Origin: Modicisalibacter radicis
GTDB taxonomy: Bacteria; Pseudomonadota; Gammaproteobacteria; Pseudomonadales; Halomonadaceae
NCBI RefSeq assembly: GCF_900961225.1
Contig: NZ_CAAHFN010000068.1
Coordinates: 1 to 37,746, forward strand
DNA: 37,746 bases
Direction: 5' to 3'
The stretch's first letter is position 1. Every line of letters begins with the position of its first letter. The notes beneath the pieces were generated by a model. That model had not been told where the DNA came from. It ran no database searches and was given only the letters and a program-made list of their open reading frames with translations. The position numbers and the translations under genes are program-made. Shown one piece after another: positions 6,507 to 15,319 of this stretch.

Positions 6507-8945
6507 ATGACCTCCGACGCCCTGCCCATAGACACACGCCTGGCCGATGTCCGGCGCGCCCTGGACACGCACTCCCGCGCGCTGCTGGTGGCCGAGCCCG
6601 GTGCCGGCAAGACCACCCGCGTGCCGCTGGCGCTGCTGGATTCCCCCTGGTGTGCCGAGGGGCGACTGTTGCTGCTCGAGCCGCGCCGCGTAGCAGCCCG
6701 CCTGGCGGCTCGCTACATGGCCGAGCAACTCGGCGAGCCGATCGGCGAGACGGTGGGTTACCGCATGCGCGGCGAGACCCGGGTAAGCGCCCGGACGCGC
6801 CTGGAGGTGGTGACCCAGGGCGTGCTGACGCGGCTGATCCAGGACGACCCGATGCTCGAGGGCGTCGCGGGAATCGTCTTCGACGAATTCCATGAGCGCA
6901 GCCTGGAGGCGGATCTGGGCCTGGCACTGGCGCTGGACGCCCAGACCGGCCTGCGCGAGGACCTGCGGTTGCTGGTGATGTCGGCGACGCTCGACGTGGA
7001 GGCGCTGAGGGCAGCACTCGGCGAGGTGGCGCTGATCGAGTGTCCGGGGCGGAGCTTTCCGGTGACCACCCATCATCGCCCCCTCAATAATCGCGACGAA
7101 ACGGCCTCTCAGCAGGCCGCCGTGGTGCGCGAGGCGCTGGCCCGCGAGGCCGGCGACGTGTTGGTGATCCTGCCTGGGGTCGGTGAGATCCGCCGGCTGG
7201 CACGGGAACTGGCCGGGCTGTCCGGAGAGACGGTGATCCGCGAGCTGCACGGCCGCCTGCCGCTCGAGGCCCAGCAGCGGGCGCTGAGCCGCGACGTCGA
7301 GGGGCGCCGCCGCGTGGTGCTGGCCACGGCCATCGCCGAGTCCAGCGTCACCGTGGATGGCGTGCGCATCGTCATCGACAGCGGCTTTACGCGCGAGCCG
7401 GTATTCCAGCCTCGCCTGGGGCTGACGCGGCTGGCCACGCGCCGGGTCAGCCGGGCCAGCGCCGATCAGCGACGCGGTCGCGCCGCCCGCCAGGGCCCCG
7501 GCAGCTGCTATCGACTATGGGCCGAGGAGCAACCGCTGCCGGCCCACGCCGAACCCGAGATCCGCCAGGCCGACCTGGCGCCGCTGGCCTTCGAGCTGGC
7601 GCGCTGGGGCATTGCCGACCCCGCGGCGCTGGAGTGGGTGACGCCGCCGCCGTCCGCAGCGCTGGACGCGGGTCGTGACTTGCTGCGGCGCCTGGGGGTG
7701 CTGGACGACGACCGGCACCTCACCGCGCTGGGCCGGGCCTGTTCGCGTTACCCCACGCATCCGCGCCTGGCGGTGATGCTCGAGCGGGCCGCCGAGCTCG
7801 ACGCGCGGCCGCTGGCCTGCTGGCTGGCGGCGCTGCTCGAGGGGCGGGCCGGCGGCGAGGAACGGGACCTGGCGGCGACCCTGGCCGCGCGACCCGGCCG
7901 CCACTCCAGCGGAGCGGAGCGGCAGTGGTATCGCGATGCCCGGCGTCTGGCCGATACGCTCGACTGCGGGCTGGCGGTGGAGACGCTGGCGCCGCTCGGC
8001 GAGCTGCTGGCGATGGCCTACCCCGAACGGGTGGCGCTGAGCCAGGCGCCGGGGCGTTTCAAGCTGGCCGCGGGCAGCCTGGCCCTGCTCGATGCCGCCC
8101 ATCCGCTGGGCCACGCCGAGGCGCTGGTGGCGGTGGAACTCGACGGTCAGGCGCAGGGGGCAAGGATATTCCGCGCCGCCGCGATCGACCCGTCGCGCCT
8201 CGAGGCGCTGTTTCCCGAGACCCGCGATTTCCACACCCGGCTGACCTGGAGCGATGCCGAAGGGCGGCTGATCGGCGAGGAGGTCAGGGCGCTGGGCGAG
8301 CTGGTGCTTGAGTCTCGCCCGCTGCGCGAGATGCCCGAGGAGGCGGTGCGCGCGGCGCTGCTGGCGGCATTGCGCCGGCGCGGCTGGCTCGAACTCGACC
8401 CGCAGGCCGAGCAGCTGTGCGCGCGGGTGGCGTTGCTGCGTCGCGAATACGGCGAGGCGTGGCCCGACTGGTCCCAGACCCGACTGCTCGAAACCCTGGA
8501 GAGCTGGCTGGAACCCTATCTCGACGGAATCCGGCGCCTCGAGCGCCTGGACGCGCTGCCCTTCGAGCGGATACTCCTCGACCGGCTCGACTGGCCGCGG
8601 CGCCAGGCACTCGATGAGCTGGCGCCGACGCATCTGCAAGTACCCAGCGGTTCGCGCATTCGCCTCGACTACCGCGATGGCGAGCCGGTGCTGGCGGTCA
8701 AGCTGCAGGAACTGTTCGGGCTCGCCGAGACACCGCGGCTAGCGGACGGCCGCGTCGCGGTGACGCTGCACCTGCTGTCGCCGGCGGGGCGGCCTTTGCA
8801 GGTAACCCGCGACCTGGCCAGCTTCTGGGAGCAGGGCTATTTCGAGGTCCGCAAGGACATGCGCGGGCGCTACCCCAAGCACCCCTGGCCGGAGGACCCC
8901 CGGGGGGCGGTGCCCACCGCGAAGACCAAGCGCCGCCAGTCCTGA
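6507..8945 (+). CDS. hrpB: ATP-dependent RNA helicase HrpB
   Basis: An 812-residue DEAH-type helicase. Walker A AEPGAGKTT (29-37), the DEAH-box variant DEFHER (126-131), MSATL (158-162) and motif VI QRRGRAAR (about 320) are all present. They are followed by the HA2 region and the HrpB-specific C-terminal domain ending in RGRYPKHPWPEDP. Length matches E. coli HrpB. HrpB enzymes are non-essential in E. coli; a clear cellular role is not established there. The gene stands alone. Its start at ATG 6507 has no strong Shine-Dalgarno site, but residues from the N-terminus align with the family. Confidence 0.95.
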   Translation: MTSDALPIDTRLADVRRALDTHSRALLVAEPGAGKTTRVPLALLDSPWCAEGRLLLLEPRRVAARLAARYMAEQLGEPIGETVGYRMRGETRVSARTRLEVVTQGVLTRLIQDDPMLEGVAGIVFDEFHERSLEADLGLALALDAQTGLREDLRLLVMSATLDVEALRAALGEVALIECPGRSFPVTTHHRPLNNRDETASQQAAVVREALAREAGDVLVILPGVGEIRRLARELAGLSGETVIRELHGRLPLEAQQRALSRDVEGRRRVVLATAIAESSVTVDGVRIVIDSGFTREPVFQPRLGLTRLATRRVSRASADQRRGRAARQGPGSCYRLWAEEQPLPAHAEPEIRQADLAPLAFELARWGIADPAALEWVTPPPSAALDAGRDLLRRLGVLDDDRHLTALGRACSRYPTHPRLAVMLERAAELDARPLACWLAALLEGRAGGEERDLAATLAARPGRHSSGAERQWYRDARRLADTLDCGLAVETLAPLGELLAMAYPERVALSQAPGRFKLAAGSLALLDAAHPLGHAEALVAVELDGQAQGARIFRAAAIDPSRLEALFPETRDFHTRLTWSDAEGRLIGEEVRALGELVLESRPLREMPEEAVRAALLAALRRRGWLELDPQAEQLCARVALLRREYGEAWPDWSQTRLLETLESWLEPYLDGIRRLERLDALPFERILLDRLDWPRRQALDELAPTHLQVPSGSRIRLDYRDGEPVLAVKLQELFGLAETPRLADGRVAVTLHLLSPAGRPLQVTRDLASFWEQGYFEVRKDMRGRYPKHPWPEDPRGAVPTAKTKRRQS

Positions 8946-9107
8946 TTCCGGGCGGGCGAATTGGCGGCCGATGTCGGTGGGGCCGTGGAGGGCGACGATG
9001 GCGCAGGCGAATAGTCTGGATCGTGACATAGATCAAAAACGAATAAACATAGAACGAAAAGTTGCGTTATGATGAGGGCATTCGATCGCGTGAAGAGGAG
9101 TCATCCC

Positions 9108-9974
9108 GTGCGCAGCCCCATCGTCAACCACTTCTTCGACGAGCCTACCAACACCTTCAGCTACGTGGTTCGCGACCCCGACAGCCGGGCCTGCGCGATC
9201 CTCGATTCGGTACTCGACTTCGATTATCCCGCCGGGCGTACCGATGTGCGTTCGGCCAGCGCCATCGTCGATTTCATCGAGCGCGAGGGACTTTCGGTCG
9301 AGTGGATCCTGGAGACCCACGTGCATGCCGATCACCTTTCCGCGGCGCCCTACCTGCACGACAAGCTGGGCGGACGAACGGGCATCGGTGCCCATATCAC
9401 CGAGGTGCAGACGATCTTCGGCAAGGTCTTCAACGCCGGGACCGAGTTTGCCCGCGACGGCAGTCAGTTCGACCGGCTGTTCGAGGAGGGCGATACCTTC
9501 GCCATCGGTGGGCTGGAGGGCCGGGTGCTGCACACGCCCGGCCACACGCCGGCCTGCCTGACCTACGTGATCGGCGACGCCGCCTTCGTCGGCGATACCC
9601 TGTTCATGCCCGATTACGGCACCGCGCGCTGCGACTTTCCCGGCGGCGATGCACGTACCCTGTACCGTTCGATCCACAAGGTCCTGGCGCTGCCCGACGA
9701 GACGCGGCTGTTTCTCTGTCACGACTACAAGGCGCCGGGGCGGGACGGCTACGCCCACGAAACCACGGTGGCCGAGCAGCGCCGGGACAATGTGCACGTG
9801 CACGAGGGCGTCGGCGAGGAGGCGTTCGTCAACATGCGCCGCGAACGCGACGCCACCCTGGGCATGCCGCGGCTGCTCCTGCCGGCGGTGCAGGTCAACA
9901 TGCGCGCCGGCCACTTTCCGCCGGCCGAGGACAACGGTCAGGTCTACCTCAAGGTGCCCATCGACCGCTTCTGA
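9108..9974 (+). CDS. Blh/ETHE1-like MBL-fold protein, probable persulfide dioxygenase
   Basis: A 288-residue metallo-beta-lactamase-fold protein. The metal motif is HVHADH (71-76), followed by HTPGHTPAC (H146 region), VGDTLF (D163) and FLCHDY. The C-terminal segment PRLLLPAVQVNMRAGHFPP is typical of the Blh branch found in bacterial sulfide-detoxification operons; members oxidise glutathione persulfide with iron and oxygen. I chose GTG at 9108 because AGAGGAG lies seven bases upstream; an ATG at 9069 would add 13 residues without a good ribosome site. Two YeeE/YedE membrane genes follow, as in BigR-type operons, but no BigR/SqrR-like ArsR regulator is visible here. An AT-rich stretch at 9020-9075 probably carries the promoter. 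Confidence 0.85.
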   Translation: MRSPIVNHFFDEPTNTFSYVVRDPDSRACAILDSVLDFDYPAGRTDVRSASAIVDFIEREGLSVEWILETHVHADHLSAAPYLHDKLGGRTGIGAHITEVQTIFGKVFNAGTEFARDGSQFDRLFEEGDTFAIGGLEGRVLHTPGHTPACLTYVIGDAAFVGDTLFMPDYGTARCDFPGGDARTLYRSIHKVLALPDETRLFLCHDYKAPGRDGYAHETTVAEQRRDNVHVHEGVGEEAFVNMRRERDATLGMPRLLLPAVQVNMRAGHFPPAEDNGQVYLKVPIDRF

Positions 9975-9996
9975 CAGGAGAGAGGATTTGGACACG

Positions 9997-10449
9997 ATGG
10001 CGAGTCTGCAGGGGCTGATCGGCGGGGTGCTGATCGGCCTGTCGGCGGTGTTGCTGATGGCCTCGCTGGGCCGGATTGCCGGCATCAGCGGGATACTCTC
10101 GGGACTGTTGTGGGGGCGGCCCGATGGCGACACTGCCTGGCGGCTGACGTTCCTGCTCGGGCTGGTCAGCGGTCCGTGGCTGGTGATGCTGATTGGCGGG
10201 GGCCTGGGCAATGTCGCCGACTCGGCGGAGGCGGTGATCGGCGCTCCCGTCGGCGGTGTGGGAACGATGCTCGTTGCCGGACTGCTGGTGGGGCTGGGTA
10301 CCGGGGTCGGCAGCGGCTGCACCAGCGGTCACGGGGTCTGCGGCATGGCGCGACTGTCGCCACGCTCGCTGGCGGCCACCCTGACATTCGTGGTCGTGGC
10401 GATGGCCACGGTGTACATCACGCGTCACCTCGTGGGAGGTATGCCATGA
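9997..10449 (+). CDS. YeeE/YedE family membrane protein (first half-transporter)
   Basis: A 150-residue integral membrane protein with about four hydrophobic segments. It has the conserved cysteine-containing motif GSGCTSGHGVCG (about residues 106-117) of the YeeE/YedE (sulf_transp) family, members of which carry thiosulfate or related sulfur species. ATG at 9997 is taken as the start; AGGAGAGAGGA lies about 11 bases upstream, and a TTG at 9988 is a possible alternative. It overlaps the next gene by four bases (ATGA). The two short proteins together correspond to one full-length YeeE, so they likely form a heteromer. Coupling to the upstream persulfide dioxygenase-like gene suggests movement of reactive sulfur. 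Confidence 0.85.
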   Translation: MASLQGLIGGVLIGLSAVLLMASLGRIAGISGILSGLLWGRPDGDTAWRLTFLLGLVSGPWLVMLIGGGLGNVADSAEAVIGAPVGGVGTMLVAGLLVGLGTGVGSGCTSGHGVCGMARLSPRSLAATLTFVVVAMATVYITRHLVGGMP

Positions 10450-10847
10450 AGGCGTTGCTGGGATACCTGGCCGGGCTGTTGTTCGGCCTGGGACTGACGA
10501 TCGGCGGCATGACCGACCCGGCGCGAGTGATCGGTTTTCTGGATGTCGCCGGCGACTGGGATCCGACCCTGATCTTCGTTCTCGGCGGCGCGGTAGTGAC
10601 GACGTTCCTGGGCTATCGGCTGGCCTGGCGGCGCGGCGTGCCCTGGCTGGTGCCGCGTTTCGCGCTGCCCACCCGGCGCGACCTGGACGTTCGGTTGCTC
10701 GGCGGCGCGGCGCTTTTCGGGGTTGGTTGGGGGCTTTCCGGTTATTGCCCGGGGCCGGCGGTGGCGTCGATCGCCGGCCTAAGCGCGCCGCTGGCGGCGA
10801 TGCTCGTCGCCATGGCCGCCGGCTGGTGGCTGGCCCGGCGGGTGTGA
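10446..10847 (+). CDS. YeeE/YedE family membrane protein (second half-transporter)
   Basis: A 133-residue membrane protein of the same family as its upstream partner. It opens with the typical GYLAGLLFGLGLTIGGMTDP segment and has the second cysteine motif GYCPGPA near residue 99. Four hydrophobic stretches are visible. ATG at 10446 overlaps the stop of the first half-gene. Its product probably pairs with that protein to form the sulfur-compound channel. Substrate direction (import of thiosulfate or export of sulfite or other products) cannot be told from sequence. Confidence 0.85.
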   Translation: MKALLGYLAGLLFGLGLTIGGMTDPARVIGFLDVAGDWDPTLIFVLGGAVVTTFLGYRLAWRRGVPWLVPRFALPTRRDLDVRLLGGAALFGVGWGLSGYCPGPAVASIAGLSAPLAAMLVAMAAGWWLARRV

Positions 10848-10879
10848 TTCTCGCTCACTGACCCTCAGGGCCGTGCTGC

Positions 10880-10901
10880 CTGGGAGCGAATTCATTCGCG
10901 A
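10880..10901 (+). repeat. REP-like palindrome between convergent genes
   Basis: CTGGGAGCGAATTCATTCGC followed by GA, the fourth location of the window's REP family. It lies in the 70-bp gap between the converging yeeE-like gene and the sugar phosphorylase and may act as a transcript-end hairpin for both. Confidence 0.7.
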
Positions 10902-10917
10902 TGGGGTCGAGCGGGCT

Positions 10918-12726
10918 TCACTCCGGCGTCTGGACCAGCCATAGGCTGCGATAGGGACGCAGGATATCGCGCTCCTCGGGCCTGGGACTCCAGGGCTGGC
11001 CCTCCTTGAGCACGTCGCGCCACTGGCCGTCGGCGAGTTCGGCGACTTCCAGGGGCTGGCGCTTGTCGCTGATGTTGTAGATCGCCAGCAATCGGCGGCC
11101 GTCGGGCAGCGGGCCGCGCTGGATGGCGAACAGCCCCGGCGGTGTATCGAGCACGAACTGCGGCGCCTCGGGGTGGAAGCAGGGCTCGCCGGCGCGTAGC
11201 GCCAGACGCCGCTTGAGCGACAGGAACGCTTCGCGGGTCGGGGTGCTGCGGCTGTCGATCAGTTCGTCGAGCTCCTCGCGCTGCCAGTGGCGGCGGTTGA
11301 TCGCCCGCAGGTGACCGCTGCGCTCGACGCCGACATGGTCGTTGAGCGTCGCGGTCAGCGAGTGCAGGTAGAGCCCGGGAATGCCCTGCAGGGCGAGCAG
11401 CAGGTTCTGGCTGCACAGGAAGCGTTCCACCTGCCAGGCGTCGGGTCCGCGCCGCGAGCCCTTGAGGGCGTCGAAGTAGGTGATGTTGATCTCGTAGGGC
11501 GAATCCTCGCCGTCGGGGTTGGCCTTCATGCTGACGTAGCCGCCGAAGCGGCGCATCAGTTCGAGCAGGATGTCCACTTCGTGCTGGGGCAGCAGGCCTT
11601 CCAGCGCTCGCACGCCGATGCCGTCGTGACTGGCGGTGAAATTGAAATAGCTGCAGCCGGCGGGCAGCGCGGGAAGCGTGCGCGCCCAGGCGGCGAGGGT
11701 GGTGGCGTCGCCGCTGGTCAGGGTGTGGACCAGCAGTGGCGGCAGGGTGAACTGGTAGATCAGGTGGGCTTCGTCGGGGGTGTCGTCGGGCGATTCGAGC
11801 CGTTCGAGGCCGAAGTAGCTCATGTTCTCGCCATGGGGGACGTTGGTCTCGGTGATCAGCAGCGTGCCGGGGGCGACGAAGTCGAGGATCGCCCGCAGCA
11901 GACGCACGATGGCGTGGGTCTGCGGCAGGTGGATGCATGAGGTGCCGAGCTCCTTCCACAAAAAGGCGATGGCATCCAGGCGGATCATCCGCGCGCCCTG
12001 CTCGACGTAGTGGAGCATGATGCCGACGAACTCGAGCAGCACGTCGGGGTTGGCGAAGTTGAGGTCGATCTGGTCCTCGGAGAAGGTCGCCCACACATGG
12101 CGGCGGCCGCGACGGGTCGCCACCGGCACCAGCAGCGGCGTGTTGCGCGGCCGGGTGACCTGGCTGACGTCGCTGTCGGGGTCCATCTCGATGAAGTAGT
12201 CGCGCCCGGGCTGGTTGCCCGACAGGTAGTCGACGAACCACAGCGATTCCCGCGAGACGTGGTTGATCACCAGGTCGACCATCAGGTCCCGCTTGGCGGC
12301 CAGCCCGCGGATGTGCTGCCAGTCGCCGAGGTCGGGGTTGACCTCGCGGTAGTGGATCACCGAGAAGCCGTCGTCGCTGCTCCAGGGAAAGAACGGCAGC
12401 ACGTGCACGCCGCTGAAGGTGTCGCCGAGGCGTTCGTCGAGGAAGGCGTCGAGCACCTCGAGCGGCGCTCGCTCGCCGTCTAGCAGGGTGTCGCCGTAGG
12501 TGATCAGCCACTGGTCGCGCTCGCTCCACAACGGGCGCGGCGTGGGATCGATCGCACCGCGATGGTGCGATACCAGCGTCAGCAGGCGACGCAGTATCTC
12601 CTCGGTGCGCGGGCCATAGACTTCGCTCAGACGGGCGCGGGCGCGCTCGACGAAGGAGGCTTCGTCCAGCGCGCCGGCCGGGGTCGGCGGCAGGGCGCGG
12701 TACGCGCCTTGGGTATCGGAGGGCAT
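10918..12726 (-). CDS. GH13_18 sugar phosphorylase, candidate glucosylglycerate phosphorylase
   Basis: A 602-residue retaining alpha-glucoside phosphorylase of the sucrose-phosphorylase group. Catalytic residues are visible: nucleophile D251 in RLDAIAFLWKE, acid/base E293 in LITETNVPH and the third carboxylate D368 in FTASHDGIG. Early landmarks are LPFFPWSSDDGFSV (110-123) and DLVINHVSRE (151-160). The DAIAFLWKELGTSCIHLP signature is the version I associate with sucrose-6-phosphate and glucosylglycerate phosphorylases rather than classic sucrose phosphorylase. E. coli YcjM and a Meiothermus enzyme of this group act on glucosylglycerate. The nearby gpgP-gpgS pair makes that substrate attractive here; this is inference. 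ATG 12726 has AAGGAG six bases upstream. Confidence 0.8.
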   Translation of the reverse strand: MPSDTQGAYRALPPTPAGALDEASFVERARARLSEVYGPRTEEILRRLLTLVSHHRGAIDPTPRPLWSERDQWLITYGDTLLDGERAPLEVLDAFLDERLGDTFSGVHVLPFFPWSSDDGFSVIHYREVNPDLGDWQHIRGLAAKRDLMVDLVINHVSRESLWFVDYLSGNQPGRDYFIEMDPDSDVSQVTRPRNTPLLVPVATRRGRRHVWATFSEDQIDLNFANPDVLLEFVGIMLHYVEQGARMIRLDAIAFLWKELGTSCIHLPQTHAIVRLLRAILDFVAPGTLLITETNVPHGENMSYFGLERLESPDDTPDEAHLIYQFTLPPLLVHTLTSGDATTLAAWARTLPALPAGCSYFNFTASHDGIGVRALEGLLPQHEVDILLELMRRFGGYVSMKANPDGEDSPYEINITYFDALKGSRRGPDAWQVERFLCSQNLLLALQGIPGLYLHSLTATLNDHVGVERSGHLRAINRRHWQREELDELIDSRSTPTREAFLSLKRRLALRAGEPCFHPEAPQFVLDTPPGLFAIQRGPLPDGRRLLAIYNISDKRQPLEVAELADGQWRDVLKEGQPWSPRPEERDILRPYRSLWLVQTPE

Positions 12727-12740
12727 CGGGGGCTCCTTGA

Positions 12741-12765
12741 GAACCCGGCGCTGCCGGCCGGGTTC
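12741..12765 (-). promoter_or_regulatory. Perfect hairpin just before the phosphorylase ribosome site
   Basis: GAACCCGGC (12741-12749) and GCCGGGTTC (12757-12765) form a 9-bp perfect stem with a 7-base loop. On the minus strand it ends two bases before the AAGGAG ribosome site of the phosphorylase gene. It could be an mRNA-stabilising or translation-modulating element, or a protein-binding palindrome. It has no T-run, so a terminator is unlikely. Confidence 0.5.
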
Positions 12766-12908
12766 CATGAGTGACGGCTGATACCAGTGTTGCAGAAGCC
12801 GTGCCAGCTGTCCGCCCTGGCGTGTGATGCGTATCGGCTGTCGCTTCGCGTCAATCGGTGAGGGCGGCCAGCGACGACACTGTTCACAACATCAAGTGGA
12901 GGTCAGTC

Positions 12909-13817
12909 ATGCAATCCAGAATTATTCTTACCTGTGCGGTCACCGGGGCCGGCGATACCACCGGCAAGAACCCCAACGTGCCGATCACCCCCAAGCAGAT
13001 CGCCGACAACTGCATCGAGGCCGCCAAGGCCGGCGCCAGCGTGGCGCACATCCATGTCAGGGATCCCGAGACCGGCGGCATCAGCCACTCGCAGGATCAC
13101 TTCCGCGAGGTGATGGAGCGGGTCCGCGAGGCCGACACCGATATCGTCATGAACATCACCGCCGGCGGCGGCGGCGACTGGGTGCCGGATGCCGACGACC
13201 CTTATCGCGGCGGCCCGGGCAGCGATATCCAGACCCCGGCCGAGCGTCACGCGCCGGTGGGCGAGCTGCTGCCGGAGCTGTGCACCCTGGACTGCGGCAG
13301 TCTCAATTTCGGCGACTCGGTCTACATCAATACCGCCGACTGGCTGCGCGAACACGCCCGGCTGGTGCAGGCCGCGGGGGTCAAGCCGGAGCTCGAATGC
13401 TTCGACCTGGGGCACGTGTGGTTCGCCCGCCAGTTGCAGCAGGAGGGGCTGATCGACGGCGATCCGCTCTACCAGCTGTGCCTGGGCATCCCTTGGGGCG
13501 CCGAGGCCGACACCGAGACCATGCTGGCGATGCGCAACAAGCTGCCGGCGAATGCCATCTGGGCGGCGTTCGGCATCGGCCGCGCGCAGATGCCGATGGT
13601 CGCCCAGGCGGCCCTGCTGGGTGGCCACGCGCGGGTCGGCCTGGAAGACAACCTGTATCTCAGCAAGGGGGTGCTGGCACGCAACGGCGAGCTGGTCGAG
13701 AAGGCCGCCGGGCTCATCGAGAACCTCGGCTCGCGGGTGATGACCCCCGGCGAGACCCGCGCGCACCTGGCGCTGCGCGATCCCTCGACTGGCCGCGTCG
13801 CTGGAGGTGAGTCATGA
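12909..13817 (+). CDS. cdhC: Dehydrocarnitine cleavage enzyme (BKACE family)
   Basis: A 302-residue zinc-dependent beta-keto acid cleavage enzyme. The family fingerprint is AGASVAHIHVRDPETGG with metal histidines H47 and H49, plus GGGGDW and the ECFDLGHV segment. In carnitine catabolism this protein reacts 3-dehydrocarnitine with acetyl-CoA to give acetoacetate and betainyl-CoA. The next two genes encode the enzymes before and after that step, which fixes the role within the broad BKACE family. ATG 12909 follows GGAGGT (12898-12903). The gene overlaps cdhA by four bases. Confidence 0.9.
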   Translation: MQSRIILTCAVTGAGDTTGKNPNVPITPKQIADNCIEAAKAGASVAHIHVRDPETGGISHSQDHFREVMERVREADTDIVMNITAGGGGDWVPDADDPYRGGPGSDIQTPAERHAPVGELLPELCTLDCGSLNFGDSVYINTADWLREHARLVQAAGVKPELECFDLGHVWFARQLQQEGLIDGDPLYQLCLGIPWGAEADTETMLAMRNKLPANAIWAAFGIGRAQMPMVAQAALLGGHARVGLEDNLYLSKGVLARNGELVEKAAGLIENLGSRVMTPGETRAHLALRDPSTGRVAGGES

Positions 13818-14785
13818 GCCGGCAACCCGCCTTGAAGCAACTTGCGGTGATCGGTACCGGGGTGATCGGCAACGGCTGGATCGCCCGCGCGCTGGGCCGT
13901 GGCTGGGACGTGGTCGCCTTCGACCCGGCGCCCGGTGCCGAGGCCCGCACCCGCACCGCGGTGAGCCAGGCCTGGCCGTCGCTCGAGCGCCTGGGGCTGG
14001 CCGAGGGCGCCGACCCGGCGCGGCTGACCTTCGCCGATAGCCTCGAGGCCGCCGTGGCAGGCGCCGACCTGGTCCAGGAGAACGTCCCCGAGCGCATCGA
14101 GCTCAAGCGCGAGATTCTTGCCAGGCTCGACGCCGCCGCCGATCCGCAGACGGTGATCGGCTCGTCGACCTCGGGCTTCAAGCCCAGCGATCTTCAACAG
14201 GATTGCGCGAAGGCGCCGGGCCGGGTGATCGTCGCCCATCCGTTCAATCCGGTCTATCTGCTGCCGCTGGTCGAACTGGTGGGGGGCGAGGCCACCACCA
14301 ACGGCCAGACCGAGCGCGCCCGGGCGCTGTACCAGGACCTGGCGATGCGCCCGCTGGTGGTGCGCCGCGAGATCGAGGGACATATCGCCGACCGGCTGAT
14401 GGAAGCGCTGTGGCGCGAGGCGCTGCATCTGGTCAACGACGGCGTGGCCACCACCGAGGAGATCGACGCCGCTGTGGTCTACGGCTGCGGGCTGCGCTGG
14501 TCGTTGATGGGCACCTTCCTGACCTTCCATCTGGCCGGCGGCGATGGCGGCATGCGCCACATGCTCGCGCAGTTTGGCCCGGCGCTGAAGCTGCCGTGGA
14601 CCAGGCTCGAGGCGCCGGAGCTCACCGACGAGCTGATCGACAAGGTGGCGGACGGCTGCGAGCAACAGGCCGCCGGCCGCTCGGTGGCCGAGCTGGAAGC
14701 GCGCCGCGACGAGTTCCTGGTGCGTCTGCTGGCACTGGTCGAGGAGTACTGGCCCGAGGCCGAAGGGCTCAAGGGTCGTATATGA
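13814..14785 (+). CDS. cdhA: L-carnitine 3-dehydrogenase
   Basis: A 323-residue NAD-dependent dehydrogenase of the 3-hydroxyacyl-CoA dehydrogenase superfamily, oxidising L-carnitine to 3-dehydrocarnitine. The Rossmann motif is VIGTGVIGNGWIARALGRGW near residue 12. SSTSGFKPSD and the HPFNPVYLLPLVELVGG signature follow, and a helical C-terminal domain has the LRWSLMGTFLTFHLAGGDGG segment seen in carnitine dehydrogenases. In some bacteria this enzyme is fused to the thioesterase; here they are separate but adjacent. ATG 13814 sits inside the cdhC stop, with GGAGGTGA just upstream. Confidence 0.92.
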   Translation: MSRQPALKQLAVIGTGVIGNGWIARALGRGWDVVAFDPAPGAEARTRTAVSQAWPSLERLGLAEGADPARLTFADSLEAAVAGADLVQENVPERIELKREILARLDAAADPQTVIGSSTSGFKPSDLQQDCAKAPGRVIVAHPFNPVYLLPLVELVGGEATTNGQTERARALYQDLAMRPLVVRREIEGHIADRLMEALWREALHLVNDGVATTEEIDAAVVYGCGLRWSLMGTFLTFHLAGGDGGMRHMLAQFGPALKLPWTRLEAPELTDELIDKVADGCEQQAAGRSVAELEARRDEFLVRLLALVEEYWPEAEGLKGRI

Positions 14786-14796
14786 GGGAGGCGCCC

Positions 14797-15297
14797 GTGA
14801 GCGAAGCGAACCAAGGCCCTGCCGCCCAGCGTATCCTGGCCACCACGGTGGCGGCCGACTGGGTCGACTACAATGGCCACATGAACGATGCCGCCTATGC
14901 GCTGGTGTTCTCGCAGGCGGTGGAGGCGCTGATGGCGTCGATCGGTCTCGACGACGCGGGGCGCGAGCGCCACGCCTATACTCTGTATACGCTGGAGACC
15001 CATCTGTGCTATCGCCGCGAGGCGCATCGCGATCAGCCATTGACGGTCGAGGTGGTACTGATCGACCGTGACGCCAAGCGCCTGCATGCGTTCTTCAGCA
15101 TGCGCGACGAAGCGGGCGAATGCCTGGCGACCAGCGAGCAGATGCTGATGGGCATCGCCACCGACAGCGGCCGGCCGGGACCGTTCCCCGAGCCGGTGAC
15201 GGCGTGCATCGAGGCCTTGCCGCTGTGCGGCGATGAAGATCGCCCGGCGTCGGCCGGCCGGCGCATCGCCATCCCCCGGCGGGAGGCGACAACTTGA
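14797..15297 (+). CDS. cdhB: Betainyl-CoA thioesterase (hot-dog fold)
   Basis: A 166-residue hot-dog thioesterase that would release glycine betaine from betainyl-CoA, the last step of the carnitine-to-betaine route. The motif DWVDYNGHMNDAAY (about 22-35) is typical of 4-hydroxybenzoyl-CoA-like thioesterases of this pathway. I prefer GTG 14797, which has GGGAGG five bases upstream; ATG 14782, overlapping the cdhA stop, is an equally plausible start adding five residues. The protein's last residues are rich in Arg and Pro and look poorly conserved. Confidence 0.88.
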   Translation: MSEANQGPAAQRILATTVAADWVDYNGHMNDAAYALVFSQAVEALMASIGLDDAGRERHAYTLYTLETHLCYRREAHRDQPLTVEVVLIDRDAKRLHAFFSMRDEAGECLATSEQMLMGIATDSGRPGPFPEPVTACIEALPLCGDEDRPASAGRRIAIPRREATT

Positions 15298-15319
15298 GAT
15301 AGACGAGGCAGGAGGCAGC

